Below, piece after piece: positions 41,301 to 51,152 of a DNA stretch of 64,000 bases. Below the pieces are notes generated by a model that had not been told where the DNA came from, did not search any database, and saw only the letters and a program-made list of their open reading frames with translations. A program made the translations under genes and the position numbers. Numbering within the stretch: position 1 is the stretch's first letter; every line of letters begins with the position of its first letter. The DNA comes from Ecdyonurus torrentis (Eukaryota > Arthropoda > Insecta > Ephemeroptera > Heptageniidae), in contig OX439129.1 in assembly GCA_949318235.1 (NCBI GenBank), positions 32,081,470 through 32,145,469 of the forward strand, in the 5' to 3' direction.

Positions 41301-44300
41301 AGCTCATTACTATCTCCCATTCTCATTTTTTTCTAAATCTATCAATGTGATTGATAATTAAAATATTTTCTATCAAATCTTTTAACTATCAATTATCACA
41401 TAGATGATTTTTCCTAAAATTTAAAATCTGTCAATGTGTTTCTATCAAATAATCTATAATTTTATATTCTTATATGAATTTAAAAAAAATGTAATTTTGT
41501 ATGCATAATGGTGATATGAAAAGAGATTATAATTTATAATAATAATTTTTCAGAATGAACTCCAGTAGTGGAGAAATAAGTGTAGCTCAGAAATTGGACC
41601 ACCAAGCAGCAGCAGTGATCACCTTTACTGTTGAAGTCAGAGACATGAAGGCTGTGGAGAACATTGAAAACCAGATAGCTCACAGTAAGTAAATGAAACA
41701 CACTAGAGGAAATTATTATGTAATAGTAATAAAAATGTAATATTATAATATAAATGTAATTTTATTTACAATAATATAAATTTCCAAGGGCCTTACCACA
41801 GTAGAAGTTCTATGGAGAGGTCGAGGTCTTGCATGGCACAGTATAATGTTATAAAAGTTTCTTTATAACATTATACTGTGCCATGCAAGACCTCGACCTC
41901 TCCATAGAACTTCTACTGTGTGGTAAGGCCCTTGCTGGTTTTTCTATCCTTTTCTTTATCATTGATCCTAACCGCGATGGTTTTTTCCTTAAATTGAATA
42001 ATATAAATTTTTAATTTATTTAGATTAGAGGGTATTCAAATTGCAAAGTTTCAATAAATATATTGTTACTATATTAATAAGTTGTTGTCTTTTTCTAAAA
42101 TATAATTTTTATTCAATAGGAATGAAAATTAAATTCCACATTATAGAATTTACAAAATGTTTTATTTGTTTCCAGCTGAGGTGACTGTGTACGTGGAGTC
42201 ATACAGTGATGACAACCCCATATTTGCACCACCATGGACTCCAAGCAATCCTGTGATGTCAGTAAACTTGGGAGAACAACGAAATGCTGGAACTGAACTA
42301 CTTGTCTTGTCAGCAAGGGACCCTCTACGTGATGGAGCAGCAGTTTCACACTTTGAGATCCTTGCAGATGAGGACGAGGTAGTGAGAATAGACAGAGGAA
42401 GGCTGGTGTTGAGAAGAGACTTACCGTATGATGCACAAAGCAACAAGGTACAATTTTTTTTTCTAAAGCACTTTTAGTGTATGCATCATATAAATATAAT
42501 TATATATAAATAGGTCAAAGCTGCTGCACCACACATATAGTAAAATCAAATTTAAAACAAATAAAAAACTATATGTGATAAATAACAGGAATTTTGATGT
42601 TGAGCTATTTTTGTTTTGATAATTTATGGTTATTTTATTTTGATACATTTTGATGCATATTTAAGAGAGTTAAATTCCTGTAGAGCTCCTTGAATTATAT
42701 AGGCTTAAATATCTAAAAAGTTCTACTTTTAACCCATACTACATTTTTACCAATGAAGCTTTTAAAATTGATTTCATACTTGTTTTTTCAGAGTTTGTCT
42801 GTGCAAGTCAGGGCAATTGCATCAGGAGTGAATGGAGGCAGCGAAAGAGCCAGTGAAGCTACAATTGAGATCAATATCAAAGATGTCAATCATTACACAC
42901 CACAATTCAGTCAACAGGTATAAACATAATACCTATTTGACAAAAAAAAATTATTACTTTTGATTGCACAAAGAAATTCACATAGCATATAATATTTTAT
43001 TAATGTACTATTATTTGTTTAAATTTTTTTTCATTTGTGAAAAATATTTTCCCACAAACATTAATATAGGCTATAAAATTCTCTCTAAATTTCTGAATTA
43101 TCCTCAATTATTAGGCTATACATGAATTCTATAAAAATATTTTACATTGCATTTAGCATATTTAACAATATGCAAAAAGTGCCAATATGCCTAAAAGCTA
43201 TTTAAATACTTTACTAAATAATTAAAAAAAAAAAAAAAAAAAAAAAAAGCAATAGGTTAAGATTAAAATGTATGGCTATATTCTGTCACAATCAATAACT
43301 ATATATCTTCTACTTCATAGACTTACAAGAGCAGGGTGGCAGAGTCAGCCCGTCATCCTGCCTCAGTCCTCACAGTTGAAGCCACTGACAAAGATGGACC
43401 AGGTCCTTCAGGCTATGGTGATGTTCGCTACTCCTTATCTGGAGCTGCAGCTCAACTCTTCACTGTGGATCCAGAATCAGGATTGATCAGAGTGGCTACT
43501 GGTGCTGTGTTGGACAGAGAGACCCAGTCTGTGCTTGGTTTCACTGTCATTGCAACAGACACACCATTAGGAGGCAGTGAGCAGAAGAAAACTACTGCAG
43601 ATGTAAGTAAAATTGTTCTCATCTCTCATTAAAAGTTTATACAAGTGAGTTACTCTATGAAACATTTTAAGATTCAATAAAGCTAATTGTAAGAAAACTC
43701 TTTAAACATCTTAAAATATTAAAATGAAAAAAAAAAAAAAAAAAAAAAAAATTGCAAATTGCATCCGGCTTTTGAAAACTTAAGCAGGCTATAGATTAAG
43801 TTTAACATACTATATTATTATAAACTATATATAATTATAGCAATTGTAAATTTATGCAATCTTTAGAAAAAAAAATTTGATGTTACACACTTACAGTACA
43901 TGTATAACCCCAATCACAACTACATAAAATTTATCACTGCAGTTTTGCAAAATAATATGTAAATTATTTTCAATATAAAACACTTTTAATGATATAATTT
44001 GTTGGTGATTGCATGATAAAATGCAGACTTATAATATATATTCTTTTACCATATCTCAAAACTATTGCAAGAGTAAATAAATTAAAGCATTGCGGTGAAT
44101 ATTATAAAACAAAATTAAATTTTTTGCAAACAATTTAATACAATTAAAGTTTTTGAAAACAATTTTTTTTTCTAAAACTGTAATTGTATTAAATGGTTTA
44201 TGAATTTACTCAAATATTTAAATATGTTTTGTTGAATGTAAAATTAATTAATTGTAGTATATCACTCACAAAAAGCAATACTTTATTTACCCACAATATT

Positions 44301-47300
44301 TGCAAATGCTATAATGACTAATGACAAACACTATGAGATAAAATTTAAACATTTGCTCATATATGCCATATTGTTATAATAAAATAAAATTGAAATTAAT
44401 AAAGATTCCAAACTCAACAGGTGATAGTAGATGTACTGGATGTGAATGACAATGCTCCCAAGTTTGAAAGACCCACATACTCTGCAGTGGTGCCTGAGAA
44501 TGTTGCAGCTGGATGGAATGTTATTAGAGTGTCTGCTAGGGACCCAGATGAGGCAGACAGTGGCATGGTGGAGTATGAGTTAGCAGATGAAGGAGAAGCA
44601 GCAGGTAAATAAGAAACTACAGTATATATTATTTTCTATTCATATAAGCAAAAGCTACAATGTTAAAAAAATTAAAAATAAAATTAATAGTAAAATTAAT
44701 TATAGGAAATAGTAGGCCAGAGAGATTTGATGTGCACATAGAATTGAAAATTAATAAATGTGAATTTCATAAAATTTATATAAACATGGGAGATCAAATG
44801 TTCTAGCTATTAAATCTCAAAATATCATTTTATACATATATAATAATATTATACCTTTGTCTACCATCTGACTATATTTCAACAAATATGTTTTCTTTTA
44901 CTTTCAGGATTATTTACTTTAGACTCAAAGTCAGGAGAAATTAAGACACAAAAGTTACTTACTGGTAAAGGACGGGACCGTCCTTACAGACTTGTTTTGA
45001 GAGCACAAGATTTAGGTCAACCACCACTTTCTTCTGATGTTCCACTAGATATTTACATTGGAGATGTTGCAACCAATGATGGGGTGCCTTTGTTTTTGAG
45101 ACCTTCTGCAAATGAAACAGCACACGTAGCCGAGGTAAAAAAAAAATCATAATTAACTTATTTCTCAAATTGATATGCACCAAAACAAAGCTCATGCAGT
45201 TTAGTTATACAGGATTTTTTTTTTAAATAAATGATATACGATACCATATTAAAGCTGCAGCTAATTATTGCAGTTTGAGTATGACATATAAAGCTAAAAG
45301 TATTTTTACAAATTTATTCTTGATTTTTCAGAACTCAACTATTGGGTCACCAGTGTTCCAAGTTGTGGCCACAGACCCAGATGACCCCAACACTGCCAAT
45401 GGCAGGCTTACTTACATGTTCCTAGATAATGGAAAATTTGGCACTGATAATCTTGCATTTAGCATTGGTGAGTAAAGTCAATTGACGATGCTACCCATGA
45501 ATATGTCATCTGTCACATATTCTAAAATGAACTATAGTGATAAATTGCAAAGGCTTCAAAATATTTAGAATTTTTCTTATTATTTTATTTAATTGAAAAA
45601 AAAAATGTTATAGTTCCTAATTTTTATACCTATAAAATATAAATAAAATAATACACACTGACTGTAAAATATTACCCCCCCCCCCCCCCTCCCCCATTAC
45701 CTCAAATAAGAAACATTTAGTTTCTATAATATATTTACAAATGTAAAATAAGTTAATTTGATCCATTAGTATAATATTAAATTAGATTCAACTTTCAAGT
45801 AAGACTATACTGTCTATACTACTATTATTAACACAACAGCATCCAATTATGGAGAAATTGTCTACTGTAATTTGAAATTTAAAAACTATATACACCCAGT
45901 ACCCACAGTTTATTTTTTTATTTTTTACTGTTATAAAATTTAATTTTTTCCATTTTAAAATAATAATAATAAAAATGTAGAAAAAGTATCATAAAAAAAC
46001 AAAGATTTAATAACTTTTGTAGTTATTAAAAAATTAATGTAATTGATTTTGATGTTTATACAGTGAATAATTTAAGCAATTTCTAACTTAAATCATTATA
46101 GTGCTTTGTATGTATTTCACTTGACATATTTAATTTTGTTTTAAATATTTCAGATCCAGAAACAGGTTTAATTATAACACGCCAAAGCTTGGATAGGGAA
46201 AGACAAGAAGAATATACATTGATTGTTGTTGTGCATGATGATGGATCTCCACCTCAGCAAGCATCCAGTGTTCTGAGAATTGAAGTTACTGATGTGGATG
46301 ATCACAAACCAATGTTCATCAGAACTCAGGTTAGTTAAAATTGAACTATTGAGTTGTGAATATTGAATAACAATCAAAAGCCCAAATTGAAGAAATTTTT
46401 TTTTTCATGTTTAGTATTATGGTTTTTTTATATAAATGGAACAAAAATGTGTATTTTTAGAGATATTATAATCTCATGAAATTTTTGCAGCAAGATGATG
46501 CTATACCAATGAGAATACAGGAAGAATCACCAATAGGTACAGAAATTGGTTATGTGACTGCAGTAGATAATGATATAGGAGAAAATGGACACATTGACTA
46601 CCTCATAACATGTACGTATATTCTTAACTTAAGCTATATGATAATTTTTATATTGACATTTGTATTATATTATATAGATGGCAATGAGGATGGTCTATTT
46701 AATATAACACGTATGGAGGATAATAGAGGATTGATTAGAGTGGCAAAGAGAGTAGATAGAGAGATTGCTGCTGAACATCTTCTTACTATAAAGTGTTACC
46801 CTGCTTCTGCAAAACCTGCTAGTCTCAGAAAGAATTTTAACTCTCAGGTATTTTTTTATGTTTTCATGTTTTTTTTTCTGCAACTATAACAAATTAATTT
46901 TAAGAAATATATTAATACTCAATTAAAAAAAATGTTAGTGACCTTATGAAAAATATTTGATAGTATACTCATCTATTTGGATAGATAAGGGAAAATTGCG
47001 GAATAGGAGATATGAGTTTTAAATTTACAGTGATATACCTCTCATAAACAAGTGTCACTGTTATATGAAAGCTCACAATTTCTTATTTCCAATTTTTTTT
47101 CTAAAAACCTATCTCTATGTTTACTATCAAATATTTTTTATTGTTGTCCATTTTATCATACAATCAATTTTTATACACCACTTTATATTGCAGGATCCTT
47201 CAGAAATCCAAGTACGCGTTACTGTAGCTGACATTGATGATAATTTACCTTTGTTCAAAAAAGACAACTTAACTGTTGGTAAGTTTCCTCAAAATTATTA

Positions 47301-49225
47301 AACTTTGCATTTTTATTATTTTCAATGCTAAAATAATTAATCGAAAATGCTACATATAACAAATACAATTTATTGTTGCATTTTTAGGTGTACGTTTAAA
47401 TGTTCCTGTTGACACGGCTCTGGCCACTCTGGAAGCTATTGATGCTGATGCAGATGCACCTGCTGTCAAATATAGTCTTCTTGGTGCAGAGTTCCATCGT
47501 GAGGGTGTGGCTGACATGGGTGTTCCAGGAGATACACCAATTTTTAGCCTGAATGAGAAAACTGGGGAGCTACGGACTGCTGCTTCTCTAGCACCATTTG
47601 CTGATGGCATGTTTACTCTAGTCATAGCTGCTAATAATAGTAATGAAGATGATAGAAACACAAATACTACTGTTAAGGTACTTTAACAACAACTTGTGTA
47701 AATTTTAAAAACAGCAACCGCCATGATGGTTTAGTATCCTGAAAAGTATGCAATTTGTTGAACTTATATGCTCAACTAGTTGCATAACTTTCAGGGGCTC
47801 AATATTTTCAAGCAATATAAAGAAGTCAGAAATTTTACGCAATTTTAACTTACATCCGCTCCCGATTTATTGGACTACGACTACACTTACGTAGTGCATT
47901 TAACTGTAAGCGGATATGAGCAATAATCTATAGTCACCAACTCGTAAGTTTCCTTTTTTTGACTCTTTATTTTATTAAATAATTTTTATAGGTTTACGTG
48001 CTGAGAGACTCTGAGCTTCTGAAATTCGTATTTGCCAAACCTCCTGCTGAAGTACGGAGAACACTAGCTCAATTCCAAACGGATTTTGAAGCTTCCCTCC
48101 AGACTTCAGCTACTCTTAATATATATGACGCACAATTTTTCTCCAAGAAAGACGGAAGTTTAGACTTCAGTGCTACCACGTAAGCTGCTGCCATCTGCTA
48201 TAGCTTTTAAATTTTAATTCCATTTTCATTCACTAAAGTTTCTTTCATAAAGTTTACTTGCTTACACTCTCTAAGTGATAAGTGTACTAAACTTTTAAGT
48301 GTTTCTGAATTATTTTGAATTTATTATCTTTATTAATTTAAATTTTACATTTCATTAAAATTTATATGAAAATCTCGTAACACAATATTTAAAGTCTAAA
48401 TTTCATACTTTATATAAACACCTCATTTTTTATATGATCTGCTTTGTAAATAATTATTGAGAAAGAAATATCCTCGAGCAATTTCAATTACGCTAGTTAT
48501 CTAAACAAATAAAATTAAAAAAAAAAAAACAGAGTAATGTTTTGAAATCATTTTTTTCCTTTTTTTTATAAAAAAGTAACAAGGAAACTCGTAACTTTTA
48601 TAATAACTTTTCCTTTAAAAAAAATATTGATGCAAAAAGTTTTTAAATTTTTAATATATTCCTGCTTTTTTCTATATCTTAAATAACTATTTATGTATAT
48701 AAAAACTCTTTTTTTATTAATTTTTTGTTGTTATAAATATTTTTCTTTTTCAGTTCCTGCTTTCAACTTTTAGGAGATAATTCATTTGACGTGATTTCCA
48801 TGCAGAAAATGCTTGACATCTCTGACAATCCTGCTTTGTCAAATGTTTTATCCCAGTACCATGTTCAGTCAATTGAGGTAAGTTGGATATATTGCTTAAG
48901 TCAACGAATAAATTAAATACGTGTATGTATGTGCGTGTGTTTATATATATATATATATATATCGCTTATATATATCGCTTTATATAATATATCTATTACG
49001 TGATAGCCTGGTGGTTCTAGGCATCTGACATGTAATCGGATGTGGCTGGCAAGCCCTGGGTTCAATTTCCAAGCATATTAAACTTTTTCACGTCGCTTTT
49101 GATGTGTTATATACCAGATATATAATTTCAGACGAAGTAAGGCTTTAGAATTAATTTCTTAAATGTTTAATTCAATATAAAAATTTAAAATTCTTGTCTC
49201 GTAATTATTGGGATTAATTTCCCAT

Positions 49226-49270
<45 letters not shown>

Positions 49271-50707
49271 AAAGTAATTTGTATCGTTTTTATTTTTTTA
49301 GCGCTGCGCTCCAGCATCAAACGCTGTAAAAGCTTCAGCAGTTCAAATTTGGGTTCTTGCAATCGCTGCTTTCGTCGGAGCTGCAGGTGCGGTGGCCGCT
49401 ATTGTAGTTTGCTGCTTGCATCAAAGGTAATAATAAATAATACTTTCAGTTGTCTTTACCGATCAATCAAAATTTTTAATTAAAATATGGACTTAAATAT
49501 GGAAATCGTTCTCTATTTGTATATATTAATATTTTATTGAACTAATTATTAACTAACGTCCAAAATATTATATTTAGTGCATTTCCTTATTTCTTACTTA
49601 TTTTGAAACTATTTTAAGTTTTGTGTTCAAGTATTTTTTTCTACTTATTATTAAATTTTAATTTTAAAAACTGTTAGTTAGTTAAATTTGGCTTAAAATT
49701 CCCAGTGCATATAAAAATTTAAGTTTTAAATATTCTCTACCTTTATTTATTTTTAAATGTTTTCTTACCAATTAAGATAACTAAATATAAATTTACAAAG
49801 AATATAATATAAACATGGTGATTGGTGAACGTGTGACTTCTCTTGACTTTTCTTGTTACATGCAGATATGATCTACATCAATATGAAATATGAATAATAT
49901 TTTACATATTTATAACTTTTTCCTTCTTTCTGTAAAAATAAAATGTAAATATGATTTTATTTTTATTATTCACAATAATACTGATAAATATAGTAGATTT
50001 TTCTTGCTTTTGTTTGTTCATAAAATTTACAAAAAAAAAAAAAAAAAAAAAAAAAAAATTAAATATTTTTTACGTCTTATGTCATACGTCATTCATTTGC
50101 ATATAAATAAAATAATAGCCTTTAAAATAAAAAATATATATATACAAAGTGAATTGTTTCTCCTCTCAAAACTTCCCTTCACTCTCTTTCTCTATACATA
50201 CTTTTTATATATATATATATATATATATACCAAAAATTCTGTTACATATGCACTGCAAAAGTTTAAGGCATTAAAACAAGAAGAAAAAAAACTCATTATT
50301 ATTTTATGTTTCAAATATTTAAAAATTTAGGATATTACTATCAGTAATTGGATTTTATATTACGTTTAAAATTTACAGGAAAAAAGTTGAGATAAAGTTG
50401 ATTAATATTTTGAACACTTTGCAGGTATAAACGTCAAATGTCACGTTTGTTGATGCGGCGTGGTGGTCCTGGGACAATAGCAAGCAGTGGGGGTGGTAGT
50501 GGTGGAGGAGGAGGCTATGCTTTTATCATGCCACCTCCCCCGGGATCTGTCATACTAACAGCTCCCCCTTCTATGGCTGGACATCCAGCTGGCCTCCAGG
50601 ACTGGCCTCCAGAGTTACTTGGTACACCATCCAGTCTACTTCCCCCAGGAGCAATCCCCTCTTCAGCTGCCATGGATACTACGTCGTATCGAAGTTTTCC
50701 ACGATGA
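35684..50707 (+). CDS. Cad74A: CDH23-like 14-repeat transmembrane cadherin, 23 coding exons
   Basis: Exons 35684-35975, 36274-36570, 37113-37333, 37953-38174, 38241-38376, 38609-39327, 39859-40625, 41554-41684, 42176-42447, 42792-42917, 43321-43602, 44421-44604, 44908-45134, 45332-45467, 46154-46329, 46491-46611, 46678-46847, 47194-47278, 47388-47677, 47992-48179, 48754-48877, 49302-49426 and 50425-50707 join in frame (5574 nt, 1857 residues); every intron is GT-AG. Order: signal peptide (1-16), 14 cadherin repeats (about 19-1625) with DxNDNxP linkers and LDRE motifs, a membrane-adjacent region (1625-1722), a TM helix (1736-1761) and a 96-residue tail. It is a calcium-dependent cell-surface adhesion protein. 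The start ATG directly follows an acceptor, so a 5'UTR exon lies upstream. The subfamily is Cad74A/Cad87A; the symbol rests on length and linkage to tap, with Cad87A the main alternative. Confidence 0.9.
38609..40625 (+). other. Cadherin exons 6-7: EC4 to EC8
   Basis: The two largest exons. Exon 6 (38609-39327) holds most of EC4 (LDYDSPDD, VMDANDHSPMF), EC5 (linker VDDVNDNAPKF) and the start of EC6. EC5 has a CPPNGC insertion next to its calcium-binding DYE motif. Exon 7 (39859-40625) holds EC6, EC7 (linker IDINNQPPRF) and part of EC8. EC6 ends in VPGNQQPIF without the usual DxNDN, so the EC6-EC7 joint probably binds less calcium. The donor of exon 7 is TTCAA|GTGAGT and phase is kept into exon 8. 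Confidence 0.9.
40771..41031. repeat. Degenerate fold-back element in cadherin intron 7
   Basis: The left arm from about 40776 (AAAAGAAAAGGATAGGAG) and the right arm ending near 41027 (CTCCTATCCTTTTATTTC) are inverted copies with scattered changes. Further matching blocks are AAGAGAGTCCCA versus TGGGACTCTCTT and TATAACACA versus TGTGTTATA. The arms are about 120 bp and almost meet at the centre. Confidence 0.7.
41161..41414. repeat. Second fold-back element in cadherin intron 7
   Basis: Left-arm blocks GGAAAAATTGA, GTGATAATTA and GGTTTGATAGAAAA (41161-41203) face right-arm blocks TTTTCTATCAAATC, AATTATCACA and GATTTTTCC (41366-41414) in inverse orientation. The core sequence differs from the neighbouring element at 40771-41031. 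Confidence 0.6.
41554..44604 (+). other. Cadherin exons 8-12: EC8 to EC11
   Basis: Exon 8 (41554-41684) completes the core of EC8. Exon 9 (42176-42447) carries the SDDNPIF linker and EC9, which lacks a recognisable LDRE and looks calcium-poor. Exon 10 (42792-42917) ends EC9 with IKDVNHYTPQF. Exon 11 (43321-43602) is EC10 (VAESARHP, LDRETQS). Exon 12 (44421-44604) has the canonical linker LDVNDNAPKF and opens EC11. Introns 7 and 8, on either side of exon 8, contain fold-back repeats. Confidence 0.9.
41785..41934. repeat. Near-perfect 150-bp palindrome in cadherin intron 8
   Basis: Arms of 71 nt (41785-41855) and 73 nt (41862-41934) are complementary throughout except for one 2-nt indel (ACCACAGTAG versus ACCACACAGTAG), with a 6-nt loop AGTTTC. 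The right flank continues with CTGGTTTTTCTATCCTTTTC, similar to the outer arm of the element at 40771-41031, so the two are probably relatives. Transcribed as part of the cadherin pre-mRNA it would form a long double-stranded hairpin. Confidence 0.9.
44908..47677 (+). other. Cadherin exons 13-19: EC11 to EC14
   Basis: Exon 13 (44908-45134) ends EC11 with the degenerate linker ATNDGVPLF. Exons 14 (45332-45467) and 15 (46154-46329) form EC12 (LDRERQE, VTDVDDHKPMF). Exons 16 (46491-46611), 17 (46678-46847) and 18 (47194-47278) form EC13, with VDREIAA and linker VADIDDNLPLF; intron 16 is only 66 bp. Exon 19 (47388-47677) is EC14, which has DADADAP but no LDRE and no downstream DxNDN, as usual for the last repeat before the membrane. 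Confidence 0.9.
45675..45695. repeat. Poly-C tract in cadherin intron 14
   Basis: Fifteen C, one T, five C. It is the only long C/G homopolymer in the window and could form a G-quadruplex on the minus strand. Confidence 0.95.
47735..47799 (+). mobile_element. 65-bp dispersed element, copy 2, in cadherin intron 19
   Basis: TATCCTGAAAAGTATGCAA at the left and TTGCATAACTTTCAGGGGCT at the right form imperfect terminal inverted repeats. Both ends match the copy at 21913-21977, and both copies are exactly 65 bp. Confidence 0.45.
49001..49076 (+). repeat. Degenerate tRNA-like element (SINE head or tRNA pseudogene)
   Basis: A-box-like TAGCCTGGTGG and B-box-like GGGTTCAATTTCC lie 42 bp apart, close to tRNA spacing, inside cadherin intron 21. 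The T arm has a mismatch and a G-U pair, the anticodon stem closes on a 9-nt loop, and I find no proper acceptor stem, so it is not a functional tRNA gene. Confidence 0.45.
49229..49267. repeat. (TA)n microsatellite in cadherin intron 21
   Basis: About 19 TA units directly upstream of the polypyrimidine tract of exon 22. Confidence 0.95.
49866..49893 (+). CDS. Candidate alternative last coding exon of the cadherin
   Basis: A pyrimidine-rich tract and acceptor (TTACATGCAG) precede 28 nt that continue the reading frame of exon 22 (phase 2) as R-YDLHQYEI-stop. The protein would end right after the membrane (1772 residues) with Tyr-Glu-Ile, which fits a class II PDZ-binding end (hydrophobic-x-hydrophobic). 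It shares the Arg-Tyr opening with exon 23. The frame and acceptor are seen directly; use in transcripts is inferred. In random AT-rich DNA a short open stretch is not rare, so confidence is moderate. Confidence 0.45.
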
Positions 50708-50761
50708 AATATAAACAGACAATAAAATAGTGAAGTTAAAGACTGTGTGAGCATGAAAGTA

Positions 50762-50808
<47 letters not shown>

Positions 50809-51001
50809 CAAGTCATTACTTGATTTTCAACTTTATTTTTTTAAAGTTTTTTTGTAAAAAAGTTTAATAGCTATAATATTTTCTTTACTTTTATATATTT
50901 CTTGGTTACATAAATTTACTACGTCGTATCGAAGTTTTCCACGATGAAATATAAACAGACAATAAAATAGTGAAGTTAAAGACTGTGTGAGCATGAAAGT
51001 A

Positions 51002-51044
<43 letters not shown>

Positions 51045-51152
51045 CAAGTCATTACTTGATTTTCAACTTTATTTTTTTAAAGTTTTTTTGTAAAAAAGTT
51101 TAATAGCTATAATATTTTCTTTACTTTTATATATTTCTTGGTTACATAAATT
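50677..51152 (+). repeat. Tandem duplication of the cadherin C-terminal codons and 3'UTR
   Basis: Bases 50677-50916 (last codons TTSYRSFPR, stop, 3'UTR, an AT microsatellite and about 110 further bases) recur almost unchanged at 50917-51152. The difference I see is microsatellite length (240 versus 236 bp). The second copy lies downstream of the functional stop and so is untranslated. It is either a very recent duplication or an assembly artefact. Confidence 0.9.
50721..50726 (+). promoter_or_regulatory. Candidate poly(A) signal of the cadherin, duplicated at 50961-50966
   Basis: AATAAA lies 13 nt past the stop codon and is repeated in the duplicated copy at 50961. The very short distance makes a more distal signal likely for the main transcript end, so this is only a candidate. 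Confidence 0.3.

Larger units (their letters stand above)
47992..50707 (+). other. Cadherin exons 20-23: membrane-adjacent region, TM helix and tail
   Basis: Exons 20 (47992-48179) and 21 (48754-48877) encode about 97 residues with no cadherin motifs, containing LAQFQTDFEASLQTSATLNI and two helix-like stretches. Position and size resemble the ferredoxin-like membrane-adjacent domain of PCDH15 and CDH23, though sequence alone does not prove the fold. Exon 22 (49302-49426) encodes the TM helix (VQIWVLAIAAFVGAAGAV onward) and a CCLHQ stop-transfer edge. Exon 23 (50425-50707) encodes a basic patch (YKRQMSRLLMRRG), a poly-Gly/Ser run, a Pro-rich segment and the end YRSFPR. The last exon's tail is low-complexity and has no PDZ-binding end. 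Confidence 0.85.

Noticed and set aside
42113..42446. Two antisense ORFs over cadherin exon 9
   Set aside because: They are complements of a confirmed coding exon with no features of their own.
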